A stretch of DNA of 64,000 nt from CADEED01 sp963842515 (GCA_963842515.1 CAWJGO010000002.1:1240001-1304000), one strand, 5' to 3'. Shown: positions 7,195 through 17,894, counted from the first letter of the stretch. A program made the numbers and translations. Notes: a model not told the origin generated them from the sequence alone.

Positions 7195-9141
7195 TTACTC
7201 GAAAGCGCTCAGATTCTTGACGATCTTCGCCTTGCGCTTGGCCTCGGTGACATATGTGGCCAGCTCGCCTTGCGCCAGACGCTGCTTCAGCATGGCGTCC
7301 TGCTGTTGCGCCAGCATCGGATTCGCGCTGGTGTCGGCCACGCGCGTGCGCGTGACGACGAACAACGCGGTTGAACCGTCATCGAGCGTTGCCGACTTGA
7401 TGACGGGAGTTTCAGTCGGTCGGGGGGCTTCGAAGATCGCGGTGCGCAGCGCCGCCGGGATCGATGGGTCGCCGCGGCTCACGAAGCGCGCCGGCTCGAC
7501 GGCGATGTTCAGCGTCTTTGCCAGCGCGTCGAGCTTTTCGCCCGCGGCGAGCTTGGCGAGCGCAGCGTCCGCGGCGGCCTTGGCCGCTGCGACTCCGCGC
7601 TCCTGCTTGAGCAACGCAACGATTTCGTCGTTGACGACGGTGAGCGGTTTGACCACTGCCTTGTGATGCGCGGTGACCTTCACCAACACGAGACGATCTT
7701 CGCCGAGCCCGACCGGGCCGCCGATCCTGCCCTGATTGAGCGTGGCGTCGCTGAATACCGTCTGCTGAAGGTCGACGCTCGAGCCCAGCGGCTCCGCGCC
7801 ACCGCCGCGCAGGAATTCCGGTATCGATCCACGCGTGAGACCAAGCTCCTGTGCCAGATGGTCGATGTCGGTCGCGCCTTTTTCGATGCGCTCGGAAATC
7901 TGCTCCTGCCGTTCACCGAACAGATCCGCGGCGCGGTCCTGGCGATACTGTGAATCGAGCTCGGCGCGCACTTCGGCGAACGGCTTGGCGATACCGGCCT
8001 GGACCTCTTCGAGCTTGAGGATGTGATAGCCGAACTGCGACTTCACGGGCGCCGACACCTCACCCACCTTCATGGCAAAGAGTGTGTCGCCAATCGGACC
8101 CTCGAAATCTTTCTTGAGCACGAAGCCAAGATCGCCGCCCTGGCCCGCGGTCGCGTCGGCGGAGTATTTTTTGGCAAGCTCGGCGAAGTCCTTGCCGGTG
8201 CGCGCCTCGGCGGCAACGCTCTCGGCCTTCTTGAGAGCCGCGGCGTCACCAGCGTTCTGGTTTTCGCCATTCTGGTTTTCGCCATTCTGGGTTTCGCCAT
8301 TCAGGGCAATGACGATGTGCCGGGCACGCCGGCGCTCATCGAGTACGTAGCTCGCCCGATTGTCGTCGTAGATTTTCTGCAGGTCGGCCTCGGTGGGCGC
8401 CACCTGGGTGGCCAACTGCTCCAGGCGCAACTCGGCGTATTCCAGCGCCACCGATTCGGTGGTCATGAAGCGATCGCCGTTCTTGTCGTAGTACGCCTTG
8501 ACGGCCGCATCGTCGATGGGTTCGGTGCCGGCGAACTTGTCGGCCGCGAGTTGCGCGTACTGCACCTCGCGCTCTTCGTTCTCGAGGTTGAACAGGCGCT
8601 GCGCTTCCGAACGCGTGAGGAAATACGACCCGCCGATGCCCTGCTGCAATTGGTTGATCAGAATGTCCCTGCGGGTATCGGCGAAGTACTCGGTCTCCGA
8701 CTTGTTCATCTGCGCCAGCGCCAGGCGCGCCGTCGTGGCATCGAACTTGCCTTCCGGCCCCTGGAAATTGGGATCTTTCTGGAACTGGGCGAGCACGTTG
8801 GCCTGACTCACGCGGTAGCGCTCGTCGTGCATCCGTTTCTCGATCAGCTTCATCAATATCAGGCGATCGAGAATGTTCTGCTGCATCGCCGCGCGCTGCT
8901 CGGCCGGAATCTCGGTGTTGAATTGGCGCGACCAGCGCGCCTGAGTTTCGCTCCATTCCCGGTTGGCCTCGGCCGCGGGAATCTCGATGCCGTCCACTTC
9001 GGCAACCGCACTGTTGGCGACACCGGAGGAGTCGAGGGAACTGGTGCCGCCCCAGAAAACGAACGTGGCGCCGATGAGGCCGAGCAGCCCGAAGGCAAGC
9101 CATTTCTGGCCCTGCAGACCATCACGTATTCGTTGCAGCAT
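7195..9141 (-). CDS. ppiD: Periplasmic folding chaperone PpiD (SurA-N/parvulin)
   Basis: Inner-membrane-anchored periplasmic chaperone of 648 residues that works near the SecYEG exit. The start MLQRIRDGLQGQKW followed by a single TM segment (LAFGLLGLIGATFVFW) is diagnostic for PpiD; a TTG six codons upstream is less likely. A SurA-N-like helical region follows. The single parvulin domain shows ARHIVIAL, FAELAKKYSADA, GQGGDLGFV and FGYHILKLEEVQAG. Inside the parvulin region a 15-bp tandem repeat adds a Gly-Glu-Asn-Gln-rich loop. It sits downstream of lon with two tRNA genes between; the usual hupB between lon and ppiD is missing. Confidence 0.93.
   Translation of the reverse strand: MLQRIRDGLQGQKWLAFGLLGLIGATFVFWGGTSSLDSSGVANSAVAEVDGIEIPAAEANREWSETQARWSRQFNTEIPAEQRAAMQQNILDRLILMKLIEKRMHDERYRVSQANVLAQFQKDPNFQGPEGKFDATTARLALAQMNKSETEYFADTRRDILINQLQQGIGGSYFLTRSEAQRLFNLENEEREVQYAQLAADKFAGTEPIDDAAVKAYYDKNGDRFMTTESVALEYAELRLEQLATQVAPTEADLQKIYDDNRASYVLDERRRARHIVIALNGETQNGENQNGENQNAGDAAALKKAESVAAEARTGKDFAELAKKYSADATAGQGGDLGFVLKKDFEGPIGDTLFAMKVGEVSAPVKSQFGYHILKLEEVQAGIAKPFAEVRAELDSQYRQDRAADLFGERQEQISERIEKGATDIDHLAQELGLTRGSIPEFLRGGGAEPLGSSVDLQQTVFSDATLNQGRIGGPVGLGEDRLVLVKVTAHHKAVVKPLTVVNDEIVALLKQERGVAAAKAAADAALAKLAAGEKLDALAKTLNIAVEPARFVSRGDPSIPAALRTAIFEAPRPTETPVIKSATLDDGSTALFVVTRTRVADTSANPMLAQQQDAMLKQRLAQGELATYVTEAKRKAKIVKNLSAFE
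8255..8299 (-). repeat. 15-bp tandem repeat inside ppiD
   Basis: Three tandem copies of the unit ttctggttttcgcca (plus strand; the third has one change) and a partial fourth. Because 15 is a multiple of three, the repeat stays in frame and encodes NGETQ-NGENQ-NGENQ in PpiD. It falls in a surface loop between the first parvulin strand and the following helix, so copy number could vary without disrupting the protein. Confidence 0.9.
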
Positions 9142-9170
9142 CAAAGGTCCCGAAAGCAAGCCTAAAAGAT

Positions 9171-9247
9171 TGGCGGAGCGGACGGGACTCGAACCCGCGA
9201 CCCCCGGCGTGACAGGCCGGTATTCTAACCAACTGAACTACCGCTCC
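9171..9247 (-). tRNA. tRNA-Asp(GTC)
   Basis: A 77-nt cloverleaf including an encoded CCA. The acceptor arm GGAGCGG pairs with CCGCTCC, the anticodon loop CTGTCAC gives anticodon GTC, and the T arm contains GGTTCGAGTCC. It lies 5 bp after tRNA-Val, so the two are surely co-transcribed. Confidence 0.97.
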
Positions 9248-9252
9248 AATTT

Positions 9253-9327
9253 TGGTGGGTGCTGAGGGTTTCGAACCCCCGACCCTCGCCTTGTAAGGGC
9301 GATGCTCTACCGCTGAGCTAAGCACCC
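9253..9327 (-). tRNA. tRNA-Val(TAC)
   Basis: A 75-nt cloverleaf with encoded CCA. The acceptor GGGTGCT pairs with AGCACCC, the anticodon loop CTTACAA gives TAC, and the T loop is TTCGAAA. It lies 85 bp after the lon stop. A weak promoter candidate in that gap (TTCCGT, 17 bp, TAGACT, then GCGCGG) could serve both tRNAs, but transcription from lon is also possible. Confidence 0.97.
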
Positions 9328-9412
9328 GCTCGGCCGCCCGCGAAAGGCCGCGCAGTCTATCGGATCGTTTCGGGGGACGGAAGGGCAAGCCGGGCGCAGC
9401 CCGTGACAAGCC

Positions 9413-11884
<2,472 letters not shown>

Positions 11885-11959
11885 CAGTGCACCCTCACGA
11901 AGCCGTGACGCTGCAAAATGCAGCGGCGTCGGCTGGATTTAGTCAAAGTGTAGCGCGGG

Positions 11960-11987
11960 AGATGGGGCTACGCCGGGACGTTTCAAC
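11960..11987 (-). promoter_or_regulatory. Heat-shock (sigma-32-type) promoter of lon
   Basis: On the minus strand GTTGAAA is followed after 13 bp by CCCCATCT. The known sigma-32 pattern is CTTGAAA, 13-15 bp, CCCCATnT, so only the first base of the -35 differs. It lies in the clpX-lon gap. A start site near 11953 would leave a leader of about 70 nt before the GTG of lon. Confidence 0.75.
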
Positions 11988-12090
11988 GCCTGCGACGTAG
12001 TTCGCGATCCGCTGCAGGACAAGTCGGCAAGAAATCGCCGCGTAGGTGCAGTGGCGTCAGCGAAATCAGCGCGGCCCGTCGCTCGGAGGC

Positions 12091-13413
12091 CTAGCTTAAC
12101 CCTGCGCCCGAGGCGCGGCGGGGCGCGGCGTCGTCAGTAGTGGTGGCGGTGTCGGATTTGTAGACGACATAGGGCTTCTGATGCCCTTCGATCACGGTGT
12201 CGTCGACCACGACCTTCGACACGTTCTTCAATCCTGGCAGCTCGTACATGGTGTCGAGCAGCACGTTCTCGAGGATGGTGCGCAAGCCGCGCGCGCCAGT
12301 CTTGCGCTGCATGGCTTTTTTCGCGACCGCGCTCAGTGCCTCCTCACGAAACTCGAGTTCGGCCCCTTCCATGTCGAACAGGCGCCGGTACTGTTTGGTC
12401 AGCGCGTTCTTCGGCTCGGTGAGAATGGAAATCAAGGCCTTCTCATCGAGCTCTTCGAGCGTCGCGACCACTGGCAGGCGGCCGACGAACTCGGGAATGA
12501 GGCCATACTTGATGAGATCTTCCGGCTCGACTTCTTTGAAGATGTCGGTGCCGTGGGGACGCGTATTCACGTCGCGCACTTCGGAAGTGAACCCGATGCC
12601 GCCCTTCTGCGTGCGGTTCATGACGATCTTCTCGAGGCCGGCGAAGGCGCCACCGCAGATGAAGAGGATGTTAGAGGTGTCGACCTGCAGGAATTCCTGC
12701 TGCGGGTGCTTGCGGCCCCCTTGCGGCGGCACCGAGGCGATGGTGCCTTCGATGAGCTTGAGGAGCGCCTGCTGCACGCCCTCACCCGACACGTCACGCG
12801 TGATCGACGGGTTGTCGGACTTGCGCGAGATCTTGTCGATCTCGTCGATGTAGACGATGCCGGTCTGCGCCTTCTCGACGTCGTAGTCGCACTTCTGCAG
12901 CAACTTCTGGATGATGTTTTCGACGTCTTCACCGACATACCCGGCTTCTGTCAGCGTGGTGGCGTCGGCGATCGTGAACGGGACATTGAGCAGGCGGGCC
13001 AGAGTCTCGGCCAGCAAAGTCTTGCCGCAGCCGGTGGGGCCGATCAGCAGGATGTTGCTCTTGGAGATTTCGACGTCGTCTTTTCCACGTCCGGCGGTAC
13101 CGCCACGCGTCTGCAGGCGCTTGTAGTGGTTGTATACGGCTACTGACAGCGTCTTTTTCGCGCGCTCCTGGCCGATCACGTATTCGTCGAGGACCTTCTT
13201 GATCTCCGAGGGCTTGGGAAGCTTGTCGCGCGCTCGCTCGGCGCGGTCTTCGAGCTCTTCACGAATGATGTCGTTGCAGAGCTCGACGCATTCGTCGCAG
13301 ACAAAAACCGACGGACCGGCAATCAGCTTGCGTACTTCGTGCTGACTTTTGCCGCAGAAGGAGCAGTACAACAGCTTGCCGTCGTCGTGCCGTCCGCGAG
13401 TGTCCTCGGTCAT
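12091..13413 (-). CDS. clpX: ATP-dependent Clp protease ATP-binding subunit ClpX
   Basis: AAA+ unfoldase of 440 residues that delivers substrates to ClpP. The N-terminal zinc-binding domain has CSFCGKSQ and CDECVELC (four Cys). Walker A is GPTGCGKTLLAE, the pore loop is in EAGYVGEDVE, and Walker B is GIVYIDEIDKI; the sensor region reads MQRKTGARGLR. The ClpP-docking IGF-type loop appears as GGIGFTSEV. The C-terminal 25 residues are divergent and Ala/Thr-rich. It lies between clpP and lon in the standard order, with a 176-bp gap to clpP that holds a promoter candidate and a palindrome. Confidence 0.97.
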   Translation of the reverse strand: MTEDTRGRHDDGKLLYCSFCGKSQHEVRKLIAGPSVFVCDECVELCNDIIREELEDRAERARDKLPKPSEIKKVLDEYVIGQERAKKTLSVAVYNHYKRLQTRGGTAGRGKDDVEISKSNILLIGPTGCGKTLLAETLARLLNVPFTIADATTLTEAGYVGEDVENIIQKLLQKCDYDVEKAQTGIVYIDEIDKISRKSDNPSITRDVSGEGVQQALLKLIEGTIASVPPQGGRKHPQQEFLQVDTSNILFICGGAFAGLEKIVMNRTQKGGIGFTSEVRDVNTRPHGTDIFKEVEPEDLIKYGLIPEFVGRLPVVATLEELDEKALISILTEPKNALTKQYRRLFDMEGAELEFREEALSAVAKKAMQRKTGARGLRTILENVLLDTMYELPGLKNVSKVVVDDTVIEGHQKPYVVYKSDTATTTDDAAPRRASGAGLS

Positions 13414-13462
13414 CGTCGCTCCGTGTGGCGCTTGCAGGCCTCGCCCGCATGCTTTGGGAATC

Positions 13463-13492
13463 TATATATCACGGCGTCCGCGCAGAACCCAA
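13463..13492 (-). promoter_or_regulatory. Candidate sigma-70 promoter of clpX
   Basis: On the minus strand TTGGGT is followed after 18 bp by TATATA, about 50 bp before the clpX ATG. It would let clpX be transcribed apart from clpP. The -35 box is moderate and the -10 is good. Confidence 0.45.
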
Positions 13493-13536
13493 GGGGCACG
13501 CTGGCGGAAGCCGTTGTTTATACGGGATTTGTCGAG

Positions 13537-13555
13537 AACTGCGAGCCGGCTCGCA
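13537..13555. repeat. Palindromic REP-like element, copy 1
   Basis: The clpP-clpX gap contains TGCGAGCCGGCTCGCA, a perfect 16-bp palindrome, within aactgcgagccggctcgca. A near copy (17 of 19 bases) occurs at 48028-48046, also intergenic. There is no U-run on either side, so it is not a typical terminator. It could be a short dispersed extragenic palindrome or an mRNA-stabilising hairpin. Confidence 0.5.
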
Positions 13556-13589
13556 ATTGCCGCCTGCGCCGGGCTCGTGGTTGGGAATC

Positions 13590-14213
13590 TTACGGCGTGG
13601 CCGGTGTCGGAGTTCCCACGCGCTTGTCGAGTAACTTATCCACGAGGCCATAGGCTATCGCCTCGGTGGGACTCATGAAATTGTCGCGTTCCGAGTCCAG
13701 CTTGATCTTGTCGACCGTCTGCCCCGTGTGGCGCGCCAGGATCTCGTTGAGCCGCTCGCGAATCTTCAAGATTTCCTGCGCCTGGATGTGAATGTCACTG
13801 GCCTGGCCCTGATATCCGCCCGAAGGCTGGTGAATCATCGCGCGCGAATTCGGCAGCATGAAGCGCTTGCCCTTGGCTCCCCCCGCCAGCAATACCGCGC
13901 CCATCGAGGCGGCCATGCCGATGCAGATCGTGCTCACGTCGGGTTTGACGAACTGCATGGTGTCGTAGATCGCGAGCCCGGAGCTCACCGAGCCGCCCGG
14001 CGAATTGATGTACAGCGCGATGTCCTTATCGGGGTTTTCCGATTCAAGAAAGAGCAGCTGGGCGACGATGACGTTGGCCATGTAGTCCTCGACCGGACCC
14101 ACGGCGAATACCACACGCTCTTTGAGCAGACGCGAATAGATGTCGTACGAGCGTTCGCCACGCGCGGTCTGCTCCACGACTATCGGCACCAGATTCAATG
14201 CGCGCTCATTCAT
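13590..14213 (-). CDS. clpP: ATP-dependent Clp protease proteolytic subunit ClpP
   Basis: Serine protease subunit of 207 residues that forms tetradecameric barrels with ClpX or ClpA. The catalytic triad is readable: Ser in GMAASMGAVLL, His in SRAMIHQPSGG and Asp in ERDNFMSPTEA. The N-terminal axial-loop region NLVPIVVEQTARGERSYDIY is standard. It starts 32 bp after tig and precedes clpX. Confidence 0.97.
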   Translation of the reverse strand: MNERALNLVPIVVEQTARGERSYDIYSRLLKERVVFAVGPVEDYMANVIVAQLLFLESENPDKDIALYINSPGGSVSSGLAIYDTMQFVKPDVSTICIGMAASMGAVLLAGGAKGKRFMLPNSRAMIHQPSGGYQGQASDIHIQAQEILKIRERLNEILARHTGQTVDKIKLDSERDNFMSPTEAIAYGLVDKLLDKRVGTPTPATP

Positions 14214-14245
14214 CGTCGACTCCTAGGTTTCTTCGTCTCTCGTCT

Positions 14246-15550
14246 TCAATTCTGGCCCTGACCGAACTGCGTGAGCTCGGTGAAGGTGGCGGGCTTATCG
14301 GTGACTTTCGCCTGACTGAGCACCCAATCGATGGCCTGGGCCTCGAGTACCTGCGCCTCGATTTGACGCATGGTGTCGGCATTCTGCAAGTAAGCGCGTC
14401 GCACTTCCTCTGGGTTGGAATACGACGCCGCCAGTTCGTTCAACTTTTCGCTTACGGCTTCGCGGCTGACCTTGAGGTTCGCCGTGCGCACCAGTTCGCT
14501 CATGAGCAGGCTGAGCGCGACGCGGCGCCGCGCCGGTTGCTCGAAAGGCTCGCGCGGCGGCAGTTGTTTGGCATCACGCACGCCGGCGCGACGCAGCATC
14601 TCGACCTGCAATTCCTGGATCTGCTCTTCGACGAGCTGGCGCGGCAACTCGAGCGGATTCTTCGTGTACAGGCCTTCCAGCACCTGCGAACGCAGCTTCT
14701 GACGAATCGCCTCCTGGAGCTCGCGGTCCATGTTGGCGCGCACTTCGTTGCGCAGACTCTCGATGCTGCCGTCGGCGATGCCGAAACCCTTGGCGAACGC
14801 TTCGTCGAGCGGCGCCGGGGCCTGTTCTTCCACCTTGAGGAGCTTCACGCTGAAAGTCGCGGTCTTGCCGGCGAGTTTCTTGTTGGTGTGGTCGGCGCCG
14901 AACGTCGCGTCGAACTCGCGCGCATCTGCGGCCGAGGCACCCAGCAGTGCGTCTTCGAATTCCTTCATGACCTGATTCGCGCCGATGACGATGGGCACAG
15001 CCTGGCCGCTGCCGCCATCGAACTCGGCACCGTCGATCTTGCCGGTGAAATCCACGGTCACACGATCGTTGGTCGCTGCGGCGCGCGGCACCTCGTTGAA
15101 CACGGGCCGCTGCTTGCGCAGTGTGTCGATCATGGCGTCGAGATCATTGTCAGCGACCTGCGCCACCGGACGCTCTACGGCAAGGTCGCTCACCGGTTGC
15201 AGCTTTACTTCGGGAAGCACTTCGAACACGGCGGCGTACTTCAAGTCGGCGCCGGGGTTCATCGCGATGGGTTCGATGCGCGGGCCACCGGCCGGGTTCA
15301 GCTTTTCGCGCGCCACCGCTTCGGAGAACGACTTACGCATGAGGTCGTTGATGACCTCGCCGTGCACTTGCTCACCGTACTGCTGGCGGATCACCGCGAG
15401 CGGCGCCTTGCCGGGGCGAAAGCCCTTGAGTCGCGCCGTGCGCGAGATCTTGTTGAGCCGTTGCGACACTTCGCCATCGACTTGTGCCGCGGGGATCGCC
15501 ACTTCCAAGCGACGTTCCAATCCGCCCGTGGCGGTCAGAGAAACCTGCAT
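14246..15550 (-). CDS. tig: Trigger factor
   Basis: Ribosome-associated folding chaperone and peptidyl-prolyl isomerase of 434 residues. The N-terminal ribosome-binding domain has the signature loop as GFRPGKAPL (family GFRxGKxP). A central FKBP-type domain follows (VTVDFTGKIDGAEFDGG, then FEDALLGA), and a long helical C-terminal arm fills the rest. The start MQVSLTATGGLERRLEV at 15550 is preferred over one ten codons upstream because of the ribosome-binding site AAGGAATTGAT and homologous N-termini. tRNA-Leu lies just upstream. Confidence 0.96.
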   Translation of the reverse strand: MQVSLTATGGLERRLEVAIPAAQVDGEVSQRLNKISRTARLKGFRPGKAPLAVIRQQYGEQVHGEVINDLMRKSFSEAVAREKLNPAGGPRIEPIAMNPGADLKYAAVFEVLPEVKLQPVSDLAVERPVAQVADNDLDAMIDTLRKQRPVFNEVPRAAATNDRVTVDFTGKIDGAEFDGGSGQAVPIVIGANQVMKEFEDALLGASAADAREFDATFGADHTNKKLAGKTATFSVKLLKVEEQAPAPLDEAFAKGFGIADGSIESLRNEVRANMDRELQEAIRQKLRSQVLEGLYTKNPLELPRQLVEEQIQELQVEMLRRAGVRDAKQLPPREPFEQPARRRVALSLLMSELVRTANLKVSREAVSEKLNELAASYSNPEEVRRAYLQNADTMRQIEAQVLEAQAIDWVLSQAKVTDKPATFTELTQFGQGQN

Positions 15551-15587
15551 ATCAATTCCTTCTCGTCCAACAAATAACACCGGCGAA

Positions 15588-15672
15588 TGGTGCGAAAGGA
15601 GAGACTCGAACTCTCACGGGTTACCCCACTGGAACCTAAATCCAGCGCGTCTACCAGTTCCGCCACTTTCGC
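15588..15672 (-). tRNA. tRNA-Leu(TAG)
   Basis: An 85-nt type II tRNA with a long variable arm and encoded CCA. The acceptor GCGAAAG pairs with CTTTCGC, and the anticodon loop TTTAGGT gives TAG. It sits 37 bp upstream of tig. Confidence 0.97.
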
Positions 15673-15727
15673 TTAAGGCCACATGTCCTGATCCGTCGAA
15701 GCGGCTGGCCACGCGCGAGGGGCGCGG

Positions 15728-15733
15728 ATTATA
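15728..15733 (-). promoter_or_regulatory. -10 element of the tRNA-Leu promoter
   Basis: A perfect TATAAT on the minus strand, followed by the GC-rich stretch CCGCGCCCC, about 55 bp before tRNA-Leu. GC-rich discriminators are typical of stringently controlled stable-RNA promoters. No good -35 hexamer is seen at 16-18 bp, so only the -10 is annotated. Confidence 0.5.
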
Positions 15734-15828
15734 GCTAAAGCTACAGCCCGGACGTACGCGTTGCGCGCCGTGGGCGCACCTGCCGGGATTTGGCTATGCT
15801 TCCGCCGCCCCAGGAGGAGGGACATAAG

Positions 15829-16200
15829 ATGGGTCAAATAGGGAATCTCGTCGTGGTGGGGCTTCTGACCATCGCCTCCGGTCTGCTCGATGCCCGCGGC
15901 TTTGTCTGCGCCTCGCGCGCCTGGCCGGCCGGACGGCTCGATCTCCCGGTCGCGCTGACATCCCTGGCCGCATTTTGCGGCGGGATCACTGCCTACATCA
16001 TTGCGATCAAGTTCATGCAGAACGCCGGAATCATGAGCGTCACGCTCCAGACCGGCATCTGGTTCGTGATTACGGCGGTAGGCATATCCGCCATGGACGG
16101 CACCATCGTGCAATGGACCCGCGGTCAGCAGGTGGTCGGCATCGGAGTCGCGTTGGCCCTTGGCTGGCTCATCACCACAACGAGAGCGGCGCAAGGCTGA
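15829..16200 (+). CDS. Small four-helix membrane protein (DMT/SMR-like)
   Basis: A 123-residue integral membrane protein with about four hydrophobic segments: IGNLVVVGLLTIASGLL, VALTSLAAFCGGITAYIIAI, VTLQTGIWFVITAVGISAM and VVGIGVALALGWLI. This layout resembles one repeat of the drug/metabolite transporter superfamily or an SMR protein. The conserved membrane-embedded Glu of EmrE is not evident, so function is open. The ATG at 15829 is preferred because of the strong AGGAGG at 15812. It is followed 21 bp later by the Trm112-like gene. Confidence 0.7.
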   Translation: MGQIGNLVVVGLLTIASGLLDARGFVCASRAWPAGRLDLPVALTSLAAFCGGITAYIIAIKFMQNAGIMSVTLQTGIWFVITAVGISAMDGTIVQWTRGQQVVGIGVALALGWLITTTRAAQG

Positions 16201-16221
16201 ACAAACAACTATTCTTTGCCC

Positions 16222-16413
16222 ATGGATTCAAGACTCATCGAAATGCTCGCCTGCCCAGTGTCGAAAGCACCGGTGTTCTTCTCCGAGGCGCGTCAGCTGA
16301 TCGTCTGCCCAACGAGCAAGCTGGCGTATCCGATCAAGGACGGCATCCCGGCCATGCTTCCTGAAGACGCCATCAAGCTCGAGGACAACGACCCCGTGTT
16401 GCAGACCAGCTAA
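16222..16413 (+). CDS. Trm112/YcaR-family (UPF0434) protein
   Basis: A 63-residue protein of the Trm112-like UPF0434 family. It shows LIEMLACPVSKAPVFF, LIVCPTSKLAYPIKDGIPAML and an acidic tail. Two Cys remain of the CxxC...C pattern seen in some homologues. In E. coli ycaR lies between lpxK and kdsB; neither gene is here. Eukaryotic and archaeal Trm112 binds and activates methyltransferases. The gene next door, overlapping by 4 bp tail to tail, encodes a methyltransferase-kinase fusion, which makes a partnership worth testing; this is inference only. Confidence 0.85.
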   Translation: MDSRLIEMLACPVSKAPVFFSEARQLIVCPTSKLAYPIKDGIPAMLPEDAIKLEDNDPVLQTS

Positions 16414-17774
16414 GTACTCGGCTGCGGGTTGCTCTTGTAGAACTTGAGCAGCTTCCGCTCGACGCGATCGAAATTCTTGAAGCGCTTGAGTTTGCGCAAG
16501 TCACGGGACTCACGTCCCAGGAGCCCGAGCTTCAGCGCAAGACCGATGAGAGGATTCTGCGGGCGTTCGGTGAACGGAATCTGGTTGAAGTCGAACAGCT
16601 TCGGCGTACCGGCGCCCCGATCGACCATCACGTTCATTGCGTGCAAGTCGATGTCGTAGAGTTTCGCCTGGTGGCTCAAGGACACGAGCTCGGCGAGATC
16701 TTCCATGAACCGCGGTGAGATGAAGTCCGCGTGGTCGCGCTGCGCGAAGTAGTACACCTCGCCGTCCAGGCACTCCTGCAACGACATCTGGAATCCTGGC
16801 TCAACGACGAACCCGAGCGGCTCGGCCACGTACTTGGCCATTCCGTTCGCCTCGAAGAACGCCTTGTTGCGGCGATGCTCGAACTCCGCCAGCGGCAGCT
16901 CGTGTTTGCGGGCGTGATTGACGATGGCGGCGGGCTTATAGACCTTTAGTCCGATATCGCGGCCGCGCCAGCGGGCGCGATACACCACTGAACGTTTGCC
17001 TTCACCGAGTTTATCGGTGACCGTGAGGTCGGCGTACTGGGTTCCCTGGAGCTTGACGGTGAGGCTCGCTGGATCGACGTGCCCCGCCTCGGCGAGCACC
17101 ACCCACTTGTCCGAGAGCCAGCGGCGGACCGCAACGATTTTCGCGACGCGCAAACCAGCGTCTTCGAACTCAGCTTTCATGCTCTTCACGGAGACGCGCT
17201 CGAACGGCCGCTTGGTGAGCCGCAGGGCGCGCGACACCTTCCACACGCCATAGCGGAAGGAATATTTGTGGCGGTAGTCGGCAATGATCCAGCGGCGCGA
17301 CACCCTGCCGAACTCGCGCAACATGCGCCGGCGAGTCTCGCTGTCCACGTGGAATAGGAAACGAATGCTCATCAGGCAATCGGCCGACTTGGTGGCGAAC
17401 GGCAATGCCTCGGCGTCGGCGCGCACATAGCCGGCGATGTTGGCGTGCTGCACGGACGGCAGTTTGGCTGCCTGCTGCATCATCTCGATGGAGATATCGC
17501 TGCCGACGACCTGGTAGCCCGCACGCGCGAGATTGCCCGTGAAGCGGCCGGTGCCGCAGGGCAGATCGACGATGGTTTTCACACCTTGCGTGAGGCTGAG
17601 TGCCTTCTGAATCGCGTTCCACTTGCGCGCATTGCGCCGCTGGCGCTTGGGGGTCCGAAAACGATGCTCGTCATAGTCGGCCGCGACGTCAGCGCTTTGA
17701 TAGAACTGCTTCTTGTAGGCGTAACCGTGCGCTTTTGGCTTGGAAGGGTCGTCGCGGGAAGGTTGCTTTGCCAT
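16410..17774 (-). CDS. Methyltransferase-protein kinase fusion
   Basis: A 454-residue cytoplasmic protein with two domains. Residues 1-230 are a class I SAM methyltransferase: motif I is VDLPCGTGRFTGNLA at 69-83, the acidic residue is in GSDIS at 91-95, and RADAEALPF follows. Residues about 245-454 are a kinase-like fold resembling the YrbL/RIO group. It has a Gly-rich loop LGEGKRSVVY at 256-265, the ATP Lys in GLKVYK at 277, a catalytic loop YDIDLHAMNV with D376 and N381, and a metal-binding D395 in LFDFN. All key kinase residues are present, so activity is plausible. Substrates are unknown. It overlaps the Trm112-like gene by 4 bp and is followed upstream by tRNA-Lys. Confidence 0.8.
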   Translation of the reverse strand: MAKQPSRDDPSKPKAHGYAYKKQFYQSADVAADYDEHRFRTPKRQRRNARKWNAIQKALSLTQGVKTIVDLPCGTGRFTGNLARAGYQVVGSDISIEMMQQAAKLPSVQHANIAGYVRADAEALPFATKSADCLMSIRFLFHVDSETRRRMLREFGRVSRRWIIADYRHKYSFRYGVWKVSRALRLTKRPFERVSVKSMKAEFEDAGLRVAKIVAVRRWLSDKWVVLAEAGHVDPASLTVKLQGTQYADLTVTDKLGEGKRSVVYRARWRGRDIGLKVYKPAAIVNHARKHELPLAEFEHRRNKAFFEANGMAKYVAEPLGFVVEPGFQMSLQECLDGEVYYFAQRDHADFISPRFMEDLAELVSLSHQAKLYDIDLHAMNVMVDRGAGTPKLFDFNQIPFTERPQNPLIGLALKLGLLGRESRDLRKLKRFKNFDRVERKLLKFYKSNPQPST

Positions 17775-17818
17775 TGGCGGAATTTACCTGCCGCCTCAGG
17801 AGCACGCGCGCGAAATAG

Positions 17819-17894
17819 TGGTGGGGCGTGTAGGGGTCGAACCTACGACCTACTGATTAAGAGTCAGCTGCTCTACCAACTGAGCTAACGCCCC
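17819..17894 (-). tRNA. tRNA-Lys(CTT)
   Basis: A 76-nt cloverleaf with encoded CCA. The acceptor GGGGCGT pairs with ACGCCCC, and the anticodon loop CTCTTAA gives CTT. A possible -10 (TACAGT) followed by GCGCCCCCG lies just upstream. Confidence 0.97.

Noticed and set aside
12181..13146. 321-residue plus-strand frame
   Set aside because: Antisense shadow of clpX, with no motifs of its own.
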